This document shows positions 20,743-28,149 of a stretch of 64,000 nucleotides of DNA, piece after piece; position 1 is the stretch's first letter; each line of letters begins with the position of its first letter. Position numbers and translations under genes: made by a program. Below the pieces are notes generated by a model. It was not told the origin of the DNA and made no database searches. It saw only the letters and a list, made by a program, of their open reading frames with translations. Source of the stretch: Streptomyces sp. TLI_105 (lineage in GTDB: Bacteria > Actinomycetota > Actinomycetes > Streptomycetales > Streptomycetaceae); contig NZ_FNSM01000001.1 of NCBI RefSeq assembly GCF_900105415.1, positions 6,101,501 to 6,165,500 of the forward strand, read 5' to 3'.

Positions 20743-21452
20743 GCCTGCGGAAGGTCGAGGAGACCGCACCCGCGCTGGTGAGTCTCTACAAGGAGGCCGG
20801 GGCGTCACTGGCGCGGCACGGGATCAGCGGACAGCGGATCGCCGTCTACCTCGTCATCGACTACTCGGGCTCCATGAAGCCGTACTACGCGAACGGCACC
20901 GTGCAGGCCCTCGCCGACCGGGTCCTCGGGCTCTCCGCGCACCTCGACGACGACGGACGGGTACCGGTGGTCTTCTTCTCCACCGACATCGACGCGGAGA
21001 CCGAGATCCGGCTCGACGACCACGCCGGCCGGATCGACCGGATCGTCGCCGGCCTCGGCCACATGGGCAAGACGAGCTACCACCTCGCCATGGACGCCGT
21101 CATCGACCACTACCTGGACAGCGGGTCCACCGCGCCCGCGCTCGTCGTCTTCCAGACCGACGGAGGGCCGATCAACAAGCTCGCCGCCGAGAGGTACGTC
21201 TGCAAGGCGGCCCGGCTGCCCATCTTCTGGCAGTTCATCGGCTTCGGCGACCCCGGCAGCCGGCAGTTCGAGTTCCTGCGCAGGCTCGACGAGCTGGCCG
21301 TCCCGGCGAAGCGGCCCCTCGACAACGCCGGCTTCTTCCACGCGGGTCAGGACCCCAACCGGGTCCCGGACGCCGAGCTGTACGACCGGCTGGTCGCCGA
21401 GTTCCCGGCCTGGCTCGCCGCCGCCCGGGCCCAGGGCGTCGTCCGGTCATGA
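20733..21452 (+). CDS. Von Willebrand factor A domain protein (TerY-like)
   Basis: A 239-residue single-domain VWA protein. The metal-ion-dependent adhesion site is visible as DYSGSMKPYY (the DxSxS motif), a conserved Thr in GHMGKTSYHLA, and QTDGGP. Small VWA proteins of this type accompany tellurium-resistance or stress genes in actinomycetes, but no TerD-like partner is in the window, so the role here is unassigned. No signal peptide is seen and it is likely cytoplasmic. GGAGGGGGAA precedes the ATG, and its start overlaps the PadR stop. Its last six bases overlap the convergent aldo/keto reductase gene. Confidence 0.85.
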   Translation: MALSLRKVEETAPALVSLYKEAGASLARHGISGQRIAVYLVIDYSGSMKPYYANGTVQALADRVLGLSAHLDDDGRVPVVFFSTDIDAETEIRLDDHAGRIDRIVAGLGHMGKTSYHLAMDAVIDHYLDSGSTAPALVVFQTDGGPINKLAAERYVCKAARLPIFWQFIGFGDPGSRQFEFLRRLDELAVPAKRPLDNAGFFHAGQDPNRVPDAELYDRLVAEFPAWLAAARAQGVVRS

Positions 21453-22349
21453 CCCCGAGAACTCCTTGTCGAGGCGGGCGAACTGCTCCTCGGTGAGGGC
21501 GACGTCGAGCGCGCCCAGGTTCTCCACGAGGTGGGCCGCCGAGGACGTGCCGGGGATCGGGACGATGTGCGGGGCCCGGTGCAGGAGCCAGGCCAGGGCC
21601 GTCTGGGACGGGGTCGCGCCGACCTCGCGGGCGACCCGCGCGACCGGTCCGTCCGGACCCGCGTGCCCGCCCATGGCGACCGGGAAGAACGGGACGAACG
21701 CGATCCCGCGCCCCGCGGTGTGCTCGACGACGGCCTCGTGGTCGCGGTTCGCCAGGTTGTAGAGGTTCTGCACGGCCGCGATCGGCGCCGTCGCCTCGGC
21801 CTCGGTGAGCTGCTCGACCGTCACCTCCGAGAGCCCGATGTGCCGGACCTTGCCCTCCTCCTGGAGCCGCTTCAGGGCGCCGACCTGCTCGGCGACCGGG
21901 ACGTTCCCGTCGAGGCGGTGGAGGTAGAGGAGGTCGATCCGCTCGGTGCGCAGCCGGCGCAGGCTCAGCTCGGCCTGCTGGCGCAGATAGGCGGGGTGGC
22001 CGAGCGGCACCCACTCGGTGGGGGAGGGCCGGACCACGCCGACCTTGGTGGCCACCGCGACCCCGTCGCCGTACGGGTGCAGCGCCTCGGCGAGCAGCTC
22101 CTCGCCGGCCCCCAGGGCGTACGCGTCGGCCGTGTCGAAGAGGGTGACGCCCGCCTCGGCGGCCGTCCGCAGCAGCCTCACCGCCGCCGCCCGGTCGGCA
22201 GGGGCCGTCCAGATGCGTGCCTCCGGGCCGGTCGGGTCGCCGGGGCCGTCGGCGAGTCGCATCGTGCCGTAGCCGACACGCCGGACCGGGAGGTCGCCAC
22301 CGAGCTGGAATATCGTCGTACCGGCAGAGGGGTTCGTGTTGTTCGTCAT
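21447..22349 (-). CDS. Aldo/keto reductase
   Basis: A 300-residue NADPH-dependent oxidoreductase with a TIM-barrel fold. The catalytic tetrad is visible: Asp and Tyr in FDTADAYALGAGEELLAEAL, Lys in VAVATKVGVV, and His in LLYLHRLDGN. The cofactor-binding C-terminal segment VPIPGTSSAAHLVENL is intact. It is divergent from a MerR-type regulator gene. The putative promoter ends so close to the ATG that the mRNA may be leaderless. The substrate is unknown; MerR control suggests a reactive carbonyl or redox stress. Confidence 0.92.
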   Translation of the reverse strand: MTNNTNPSAGTTIFQLGGDLPVRRVGYGTMRLADGPGDPTGPEARIWTAPADRAAAVRLLRTAAEAGVTLFDTADAYALGAGEELLAEALHPYGDGVAVATKVGVVRPSPTEWVPLGHPAYLRQQAELSLRRLRTERIDLLYLHRLDGNVPVAEQVGALKRLQEEGKVRHIGLSEVTVEQLTEAEATAPIAAVQNLYNLANRDHEAVVEHTAGRGIAFVPFFPVAMGGHAGPDGPVARVAREVGATPSQTALAWLLHRAPHIVPIPGTSSAAHLVENLGALDVALTEEQFARLDKEFSGS

Positions 22350-22356
22350 GCTCGGA

Positions 22357-22388
22357 ACCGTAGGAGCTCACACGGATGTGAGGTTCAA
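22357..22388 (-). promoter_or_regulatory. MerR-type promoter of the aldo/keto reductase gene
   Basis: On the minus strand, TTGAAC (22388-22383) and TACGGT (22362-22357) are separated by 20 bases, longer than the standard 17. Within the spacer lies the dyad CTCACA-N4-TGTGAG (22367-22382). An over-long spacer with a central dyad is the hallmark of promoters activated by MerR-family proteins, and the MerR gene starts 31 bases away. Only seven bases separate the -10 box from the ATG. Confidence 0.6.
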
Positions 22389-22418
22389 GCGCGGACGGGT
22401 GGATGTGAGGGGGGTCAC

Positions 22419-22784
22419 ATGAAGATCGGTGAGCTGGCGCGCGAGACCGGGGTGAGTGTCCGGCTGCTCCGCTACTACGAGGAGCAGGGCCTCCTCGCAT
22501 CGGAGCGCACCTCCGGCGGGCAGCGGGTCTACGGCCCCGACGCCCCCGCCGTCGTACGCCGCATCAGGGCCCTCCTCGGCGCCGGACTGCCGACCCGGAT
22601 CATCGCCGAGGTCCTCGACTGCGTCTGCGGCAGCGAGGCGGAGATCGAGCCCTGCCTCAGCCCGCTGCTCGTCGCCCAGCTCGACGCCATCGACGAGAGG
22701 ATCCAGGACCTCCAGGGCACCCGCTCCTCGCTCGCCGCGCTCGTGGCGGTGACCGAGGGCCGGGGCCTGGCCACCGCCGACTGA
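22419..22784 (+). CDS. MerR family transcriptional regulator
   Basis: A short MerR protein of 121 residues. The N-terminal winged helix MKIGELARETGVSVRLLRYY and the RTSGGQRVYG wing are canonical, followed by a dimerisation helix (LVAQLDAIDERIQDLQG). Three cysteines (CVCGSEAEIEPC) sit before the helix and might bind metal or sense redox state, but their spacing is not a known metal motif to me. The ATG has GAGGGGG upstream. It most likely activates the divergent aldo/keto reductase gene through the long-spacer promoter described separately. Confidence 0.92.
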   Translation: MKIGELARETGVSVRLLRYYEEQGLLASERTSGGQRVYGPDAPAVVRRIRALLGAGLPTRIIAEVLDCVCGSEAEIEPCLSPLLVAQLDAIDERIQDLQGTRSSLAALVAVTEGRGLATAD

Positions 22785-22835
22785 GCGGTGGAAAACGGGT
22801 GGCTCCCGGCCGTGACCGAGGGCGATCATGACGCC

Positions 22836-23216
22836 ATGAGCTCTCTCGTGCGACACACGACCATCGACTGTGCCGACGCCTACGCCCTCGCGAGCTTCTG
22901 GGCGAAGGTCCTCGACTCCCAGGTCTCCGACGACGACAAGCCCGGCGACCCGGAGGCGCTCGTCGAGTCGGCCGGCGCGGGCCTCCTCTTCATCCAGGTC
23001 CCCGAGGGGAAGACGGTGAAGAACCGCGTCCACCTCGACCTCCAGCCGGAGGACCGCACCCGCGACGAGGAGGTCGAGCGGCTGCTCGGCCTCGGCGCCA
23101 CGCTCTTCGAGGACCACCGGAACCCGGACGGCACCGGCTGGGCGACCCTGAGGGACCCGGAGGGCAACGAGTTCTGCGTGGAGCGCAGCAGGGCGGAGCG
23201 CGCCGCCACCGTCTGA
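22836..23216 (+). CDS. VOC-superfamily (glyoxalase/bleomycin resistance-like) protein
   Basis: A 126-residue protein with paired beta-alpha-beta-beta-beta modules of the vicinal oxygen chelate superfamily. The first half begins VRHTTIDCADAYALASFWAKVL, and the second includes NRVHLDLQPEDR and the end ATLRDPEGNEFCVER, typical of the family. These proteins often detoxify or bind small molecules; with no active-site metal set clearly assignable, no reaction is proposed. The ATG at 22836 is chosen over the upstream in-frame GTG at 22788 because family members start at this position relative to the fold. Confidence 0.85.
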   Translation: MSSLVRHTTIDCADAYALASFWAKVLDSQVSDDDKPGDPEALVESAGAGLLFIQVPEGKTVKNRVHLDLQPEDRTRDEEVERLLGLGATLFEDHRNPDGTGWATLRDPEGNEFCVERSRAERAATV

Positions 23217-23283
23217 GGCGTATCACCGGACCTCCGGAGCAATCCGGACAGTGGTTGTCGGGTATCCGGTGTCTCCTGGAGCC

Positions 23284-23808
23284 ATGGAAGACACAGCCAT
23301 GGAAGACACCGGAACCACCTGGCCGGCCTTCGAAGCCGCCGAACCCGAGCTCGCCGCGACCGTCCGGGAGCGCTTCGGGCAGCACACCCACCACGCCCTC
23401 GCCACCGTCCGGAAGGACGGCTCGCCGCGCCTCAGCGGCATCGAGGCCGACTTCCGCGGCGGGGAGCTCTGGCTCGGCATGATGCCGAACTCCCGCAAGG
23501 CGCTGGACCTGCGCCGCGACCCCCGGTTCGCGCTGCTCGCCAACCCGGGCTCCGGCACCGACATGGGCGGCGGTGACGTCCGGATCTCCGGCCGCGCGGT
23601 CGAGGTCACCGACCGGGAGACCCTGGACCGGTACGCGGCGGAGGCGGGCGCGCCGCAGCCCTTCCACCTCTTCCGGGTGGAGCCGACCGAGGTCGTGCGG
23701 ACCTGGGTGGACGGCGAGGAGATCTGCTTCCGCAGCTGGGCCCCGGGACGCCCGACGAGGACGATCCGGCGCGGGAACGACGACAGCCCGCCGCGGCAGG
23801 ACGCCTGA
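23284..23808 (+). CDS. Pyridoxamine 5'-phosphate oxidase-like flavin-binding protein
   Basis: A 174-residue split-barrel protein of the PNPOx-like family, which binds FMN or F420 and includes many general flavin or deazaflavin reductases. Visible are HHALATVRKDGSPRLSGIEA (strand and phosphate-binding turn), ELWLGMMPNSRKALDLRRDP and the C-terminal PFHLFRVEPTEVV. The start is the first ATG of two direct repeats MEDTAMEDTG, with CTGGAG upstream; the second ATG (23299) is possible. It is monocistronic as far as can be seen, upstream of a TetR gene. The reaction is unknown. Confidence 0.85.
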   Translation: MEDTAMEDTGTTWPAFEAAEPELAATVRERFGQHTHHALATVRKDGSPRLSGIEADFRGGELWLGMMPNSRKALDLRRDPRFALLANPGSGTDMGGGDVRISGRAVEVTDRETLDRYAAEAGAPQPFHLFRVEPTEVVRTWVDGEEICFRSWAPGRPTRTIRRGNDDSPPRQDA

Positions 23809-23848
23809 CCCGTGGGTGGGCCGGTGGGCGGGGGACCAGAATGGGCAC

Positions 23849-24511
23849 GTGCCGAACACTGCAAGCAAGAAGAAGACCCAGGCGAGCGGGGGGCCCGAGC
23901 GGCGCCGTGAACTCCTCGACACGGCGGCCGAGGTGTTCGCCGCCCAGGGGTACAACGCCACCACCGTCCGCAAGATCGCGGACGCCGCCGGGATGCTCGC
24001 GGGCAGCCTCTACTACCACTTCGACTCCAAGGAGTCGATGCTCGACGAGATCCTCTCCACCTTCCTGAACGAGCTGTGGGAGGGGTACGACGCCGTCCTC
24101 GGCGCCGAGCTCGGCCCCCGCGAGACCATCGAGGCCCTCGTCACCGAGTCCTTCCGGGAGATCGACCGGCACCGCGCCGCCGTCGCCATCTACCAGAAGG
24201 AGTCCCTGCACCTCGTCGACCAGCCCCGCTTCGGCTACCTCGTCGACTCGCAGCGCAGGTTCGAGAAGGCCTGGCTCGGAACCCTGGAGCGCGGCGTCGC
24301 GGAGGGGGTCTTCCGCGCCGACCTCGACGTCCGCCTGACCTACCGCTTCGTCCGCGACACCGTCTGGGTCGCCGCGTCCTGGTACCGGCCGGGCGGACAG
24401 CACAGCCCGGAGGAGATCGCCCGCCAGTACCTGTCCATGGTCCTGGACGGAATCGCCGTGCGCGGTCCCGGGGTGTCCGGGGAGCGGGGGACCGGGACGG
24501 GAAGGCTCTGA
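23849..24511 (+). CDS. TetR/AcrR family transcriptional regulator
   Basis: A 220-residue regulator with a Lys-rich start (MPNTASKKKTQ), the helix-turn-helix ELLDTAAEVFAAQGYNATTV followed by IADAAGMLAGSLYYHF, and a helical ligand domain. The DNA-binding helix SLYYHFDSKESMLDEIL is of the sort seen in regulators of lipid and fatty acid degradation, but the target is not evident. The end of the gene lies in a 40-bp tandem duplication, so the last residues (GVSGERGTGTGRL) may be variable. The gene starts with GTG at 23849. Confidence 0.88.
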   Translation: MPNTASKKKTQASGGPERRRELLDTAAEVFAAQGYNATTVRKIADAAGMLAGSLYYHFDSKESMLDEILSTFLNELWEGYDAVLGAELGPRETIEALVTESFREIDRHRAAVAIYQKESLHLVDQPRFGYLVDSQRRFEKAWLGTLERGVAEGVFRADLDVRLTYRFVRDTVWVAASWYRPGGQHSPEEIARQYLSMVLDGIAVRGPGVSGERGTGTGRL

Positions 24512-24554
24512 GGCGTCCGGGGAGCGGGGGGTCGGGACGGGAAGGTCCTGAGGC
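24475..24554. repeat. 40-bp tandem duplication across the end of the TetR gene
   Basis: Units 24475-24514 and 24515-24554 begin GTCCGGGGAGCGGGGG and end CTGAGGC, differing at only a few bases. The first copy contains the TGA of the TetR gene; the second lies outside the frame. Confidence 0.85.
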
Positions 24555-24586
24555 GCACTATTGTTCCGGTAGACATCCGGGACCTG

Positions 24587-24688
24587 TATCGCGCGTCCCG
24601 GGAGAGACAGCCGGGACGCGCATCTCGTGTTCCGGGAGAGACAGCCGGGGCCCGTATCTCGTGTTCCGGGCGGTACAGCCGGGGCCCG
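24587..24688. repeat. Three 34-bp tandem repeats in the leader of the DEAD-box helicase gene
   Basis: Units 24587-24620, 24621-24654 and 24655-24688 are built on YATCTCGTGTTCCGGGAGAG followed by ACAGCCGGGGCCCG, with a fourth partial unit from 24689. Each unit contains a CCGGG/CCGGG core that can pair with its neighbour. Confidence 0.85.
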
Positions 24689-24710
24689 CATCGCGCAGGT
24701 GCGGGCCCCG
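24680..24710 (+). promoter_or_regulatory. Perfect hairpin 31 bases before the DEAD-box helicase start
   Basis: CGGGGCCCGCA (24680-24690) pairs perfectly with TGCGGGCCCCG (24700-24710) around a 9-nt loop. It may be a terminator or attenuator closing the 34-bp repeat array, or an RNA element in the helicase leader. Confidence 0.5.
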
Positions 24711-24741
24711 ACTGTGCCGCGCACCGGCCAGGAAGGCACGA

Positions 24742-26514
24742 ATGACCCGCTCCGAACGCCCCCACAAGCGCGGCCCCCGCACCGCCCAGGCGAAATCCAC
24801 GTCCCAGCCGAAGGGCCCCCGCGGCGGCCGCCGTCCCGCCGCGCCCCCGCCGCCGCAGGAGTTCACTCCGCCGGAGACGGTGACGCCCGCGCTGCCGCCC
24901 GTGGCCTCCTTCGAGGACCTGGACATGCCGGCCGCGCTGCTGCGGACGCTCACCGAGCAGGGCGTCACCGAGCCCTTCCCGATCCAGGCCGCGACCCTGC
25001 CGAACTCGATCGCCGGGCGCGACGTCCTCGGCCGGGGGCGCACCGGCTCCGGCAAGACCCTCGCCTTCGGGCTCGCGCTCCTGGCCCGCACCGCCGGCCG
25101 CCGCGCCGAGGCGACCGCGCCCCTCGCGCTGGTCCTGGTGCCGACCCGTGAGCTCGCCCAGCAGGTGACCGACGCCCTCACGCCGTACGCCTCCGCGCTG
25201 CGGCTGCGGATCACCACGGTCGTCGGCGGCATGTCGATCTCCCGGCAGTCCTCGTCCCTGCGGCGCGGCGCCGAGGTCCTCATCGCCACGCCCGGCCGGC
25301 TCCACGACCTCATCGAGCGGGGTGACTGCCGCCTGGACCAGGTCGCCGTCACCGTCCTCGACGAGGCCGACCAGATGGCCGACATGGGCTTCCTGCCACA
25401 GGTCACGAAGCTGCTGAAGCAGGTCGAGCCGGGCGGGCAGCGGCTGCTGTTCTCCGCGACCCTCGACCGGAACATCGACAAGCTGGTCAAGATGTTCCTC
25501 GACGACCCGGTCGTGCACTCCGTCGACCCCTCGGCCGGTGCGGTGACCACGATGGAGCACCACCTGCTCTACGTGCAGGACGAGACCGACAAGAAGGCCG
25601 TCACGCTGCGGATCGCGGCCCGCGACGGCCGGACGATCCTCTTCCTGGACACCAAGCGGTCCGTGGACCGGCTGGTCAAGCGGCTCCTGGCCAGCGGCGT
25701 CCGGGCCTCCGGGCTGCACGGCGGCCGCTCGCAGCCGCAGCGCAACCGGACCCTGGACCAGTTCAAGACCGGCCAGGTCACCACGCTGGTCGCGACGAAC
25801 GTGGCGGCCCGCGGCATCCACGTGGACGACCTCGACATGGTCGTGAACGTCGACCCGCCGATGGACCACAAGGACTATCTGCACCGGGGCGGCCGCACCG
25901 CCCGCGCCGGCGAGTCCGGCAGCGTCTTCACGCTGGTCCTGCCCGAGCAGAAGCGGGACATGGGCCGGCTGATGTCGAACGCGGGCATCAGCCCCCGCAC
26001 GGCGCAGATCAAGTCCAGCGACGAGGAGCTCGCCGAGCTCACCGGCGCCCGGGAGCCCTCGGGCGTCCCCGTCGTCATCGAGGTCCCGCAGCCGACCCCG
26101 CCGCGCAAGGCGGCGCCCGCCCCCGGCGGTGGCACGGGCGGCCGCCGTCGTCGCCGTCCGGCCTCCGGCGGTTCGACCGGTGGTACGGGGACGGGCACGA
26201 CGGGCTCGGGCCGCGCTTCCGGCCCGTCCACCGGCCGGGGGTCCGGTTCGGGCACCACGGGCCGGGGCTCCGCTTCCGGGGCGCCGACGGGCCGGGGTTC
26301 CGGCACCGCGGGCGGCTCCGGGCGCGGTGCGGCCGGTGCCGGGCGCGGCTCCGGCGCGGGCCGGGTCGCGGGCTCCGGTGCCGGGGCGGGCGCGGGCGCC
26401 GGGCGCGGTGCGGCGGCCGGCGCCGGCCGGGGCGGGCGTCAGGCGTCGGGCACCAGCCGCTCGCGGAGCGCCGCGAGCTCGCGCAGCTCCAGGCCGAGGC
26501 CGACCGACACGTAA
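24742..26514 (+). CDS. DEAD-box RNA helicase with RGG/Gly-rich tail
   Basis: ATP-dependent RNA helicase of 590 residues, probably in RNA unwinding, ribosome assembly or cold adaptation. Core motifs in order: Q motif (EPFPIQAATLP), Walker A (GRGRTGSGKT, residues 97-106), PTRELAQQ, TPGR, DEAD, SAT, ARGIHVDDLD and HRGGRTAR. The C-terminal 130 or so residues are a Gly/Arg/Ser/Thr tail of the RGG type that would bind RNA or drive condensation. A basic, Pro-rich 50-residue N-terminus precedes the core. AGGAAGG lies before the ATG. The last 76 bases overlap the convergent phosphatase gene, so the QASGTSRSRSAASSRSSRPR end is encoded opposite another protein. Confidence 0.95.
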   Translation: MTRSERPHKRGPRTAQAKSTSQPKGPRGGRRPAAPPPPQEFTPPETVTPALPPVASFEDLDMPAALLRTLTEQGVTEPFPIQAATLPNSIAGRDVLGRGRTGSGKTLAFGLALLARTAGRRAEATAPLALVLVPTRELAQQVTDALTPYASALRLRITTVVGGMSISRQSSSLRRGAEVLIATPGRLHDLIERGDCRLDQVAVTVLDEADQMADMGFLPQVTKLLKQVEPGGQRLLFSATLDRNIDKLVKMFLDDPVVHSVDPSAGAVTTMEHHLLYVQDETDKKAVTLRIAARDGRTILFLDTKRSVDRLVKRLLASGVRASGLHGGRSQPQRNRTLDQFKTGQVTTLVATNVAARGIHVDDLDMVVNVDPPMDHKDYLHRGGRTARAGESGSVFTLVLPEQKRDMGRLMSNAGISPRTAQIKSSDEELAELTGAREPSGVPVVIEVPQPTPPRKAAPAPGGGTGGRRRRRPASGGSTGGTGTGTTGSGRASGPSTGRGSGSGTTGRGSASGAPTGRGSGTAGGSGRGAAGAGRGSGAGRVAGSGAGAGAGAGRGAAAGAGRGGRQASGTSRSRSAASSRSSRPRPTDT

Positions 26515-27341
26515 CGGAAGAGGCTGCCGTAGGAGGTGCGGACCTGGTCGAGGGCGGTGTCCAGGTACTCGGCCCGCACCTCCTGCAGCGGCACGATCAG
26601 GTCCGGGTTCTGCATGAGCCCGCCCTGCTTGAGCCCCTCCCGCACGCGCGCGTCGTACGCGGCGCGGAAGGCGTTGGAGGCCAGGTAGTCCGCGCGGGCG
26701 GAGGTCTCGGGCACCCCGAGCAGGGTGAGCAGGAGCCAGCTCGTCCAGCCGGTGCGGTCCTTGCCGGAGGTGCAGTGCAGGAGCAGCGGCCCCCGGCGGG
26801 GATCGGCCAGGTCCCGCAGGGTGGCCGCGAGGGCGGCCCGGTTCGCCGGGTCGGTGACGAAGGTGCGGTACACCTCGCGCATGAAGGCGGCGGCCCGGCC
26901 GCCGCCGAGCATCTCCTCCTGCCGCACCGGGTCGCGGGAGCCGATCGCGGCCATCAGCTGTCCGAAGAGGCCGTGGTCGGTGACGGGCCGGGCCACCGGG
27001 ACCGCGCCGGCGGGCAGCCGGTCGGCGCCGTCGTACCCGACCTCCATGGGGATCCGCAGGTCGACGACGGTGCCGAGGCCGAGCCCGGCGAGGGTGGCGA
27101 GGTCGGCGTCGGTGAGCTTGGCGAGGTGGTCGCCCCGGTAGGCGAGGCCGTGCCGGACCCGGGCGCCGTCGTAGGTGACGTACCCCCCGAGATCGCGGAC
27201 GTTGACCGCGCCCTGGAGCGGGATCTGCCGGATCGCGTCGGCGGTCGTCGTGGGGCGGGGGCGGGCGAGCGCGGGCGGCGCGGCGCCGAGGAGCAGCGCG
27301 GCACCGGTGGTGGTGAGCAGGGCGCGTCGGGACAGGGGCAT
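26439..27341 (-). CDS. Tat-exported tyrosine-protein phosphatase (DSP/lipid phosphatase-like)
   Basis: A 300-residue secreted phosphatase. The N-terminus MPLSRRALLTTTGAALLLGA followed by APPALA is a twin-arginine signal with a cleavage site near residue 26. The cysteine-phosphatase P-loop H-C190-TSGKDR196-TGW carries the catalytic Cys and Arg. The upstream segment NVRDLGGYVT with YRGDHLAKLTDAD is typical of the bacterial tyrosine phosphatase family that also includes lipid phosphatases. AAGGGAG precedes the ATG. A 22-bp palindrome lies about 100 bases upstream. It converges on and overlaps the DEAD-box gene by 76 bases. Confidence 0.9.
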   Translation of the reverse strand: MPLSRRALLTTTGAALLLGAAPPALARPRPTTTADAIRQIPLQGAVNVRDLGGYVTYDGARVRHGLAYRGDHLAKLTDADLATLAGLGLGTVVDLRIPMEVGYDGADRLPAGAVPVARPVTDHGLFGQLMAAIGSRDPVRQEEMLGGGRAAAFMREVYRTFVTDPANRAALAATLRDLADPRRGPLLLHCTSGKDRTGWTSWLLLTLLGVPETSARADYLASNAFRAAYDARVREGLKQGGLMQNPDLIVPLQEVRAEYLDTALDQVRTSYGSLFRYVSVGLGLELRELAALRERLVPDA

Positions 27342-27443
27342 GGCTGGGCTCCCTTGCGGACTGACGGACGTACGGCCGGTGGCCGTACGGCAGACGGACT
27401 CGGTGGGACAGCCGTGGGCGGACGGGCCCGCGGAGCCGCTCCT

Positions 27444-27465
27444 CCACCTAACGTTAGTTAGGTGG
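27444..27465. promoter_or_regulatory. 22-bp palindrome upstream of the phosphatase gene
   Basis: Arms CCACCTAAC (27444-27452) and GTTAGGTGG (27457-27465) around GTTA form a perfect dyad 103 bases from the phosphatase start, in an unusually AT-containing spot. The size and symmetry suit a TetR-like or similar dimeric repressor; the cognate protein is unknown. Confidence 0.5.
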
Positions 27466-27568
27466 CGTGTTGGCGAGGAAGGTAGCAGCCGGGCGGGCCG
27501 AGCGGGAGGGGTGTGCGGGCCCGGATGTGCGGGCCCGGTCGGCGAGGCGCCTCGGACGGCGCGGGCCG

Positions 27569-28036
27569 CTACTCCGTGAGGCGCTTGGTCGCGGCGCGCT
27601 GCCGTTCGGTCGCGCCCGTCAGGAAGCGGGTGATCGTCGCCAGCTCCTCGGTCGTGAACTCCTCGTAGAGCTCGTGCACCTCGCGCGCCCAGTCGTCGAA
27701 GAGCGGGGCGAGCTCGGCCAGCTTCTCGGGGCGGGGCTCGACGAGCACCCGGCGCTTGTCCGTCGGGTGCTTCACCCGGCGCACGAAGCCCTTGCGCTCC
27801 AGGCGGTCGACGAGTCCGGTGACGGAGGCGGGGGCCAGGCCCGAGCGCTCGGCCAGCTCCTTGGCGGTGAGGGGGCCGTGCCGTTCGAGCAGGTCGAGCG
27901 TCTTGGTCTCGGTGGCGCCCAGGTCCTGCTGGGCCGCGATCGCCGAGTGGAAGGCGACGGAGGCGGCGCTGGAGTCCCGGCCGGCGGCGGTGAGGGCGGC
28001 GATGACCGCGCCCCGTTCCTGGTCCTGCTCGCTCAT
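27569..28036 (-). CDS. MarR family transcriptional regulator
   Basis: A 155-residue winged-helix repressor. The DNA-binding part is TETKTLDLLERHGPLTAKEL through LAPASVTGLVDRLERKGFVR, with the wing HPTDKRRVLVEP. Flanking helices form the dimer interface. It is divergent from an MFS exporter gene, and two near-identical palindromes lie in the 113-base gap, so it almost certainly represses itself and the exporter. A ligand exported by the pump is the likely inducer. Confidence 0.94.
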   Translation of the reverse strand: MSEQDQERGAVIAALTAAGRDSSAASVAFHSAIAAQQDLGATETKTLDLLERHGPLTAKELAERSGLAPASVTGLVDRLERKGFVRRVKHPTDKRRVLVEPRPEKLAELAPLFDDWAREVHELYEEFTTEELATITRFLTGATERQRAATKRLTE

Positions 28037-28058
28037 GGCGGCAGCCTAGCAAAATTCA

Positions 28059-28078
28059 TTTCGTTCGACCGAACGAAA
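28059..28078. promoter_or_regulatory. MarR operator, copy 1
   Basis: TTTCGTTCG-AC-CGAACGAAA is a perfect 9-2-9 palindrome 23 bases in front of the MarR start. It has the same core as the second palindrome at 28110-28137. Confidence 0.75.
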
Positions 28079-28109
28079 CACTTGCGATCAAGGGGGAGTG
28101 CGTGCCACT

Positions 28110-28137
28110 TTTATTTCGTTCGTCCGAACGAAATAAA
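28110..28137. promoter_or_regulatory. MarR operator, copy 2
   Basis: A perfect 13-2-13 palindrome: left arm TTTATTTCGTTCG (28110-28122), right arm CGAACGAAATAAA (28125-28137). It ends 12 bases before the MFS start and overlaps its leader. Centre-to-centre distance to copy 1 is about 55 bases. Confidence 0.75.
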
Positions 28138-28149
28138 TGGAGGGTGGAG

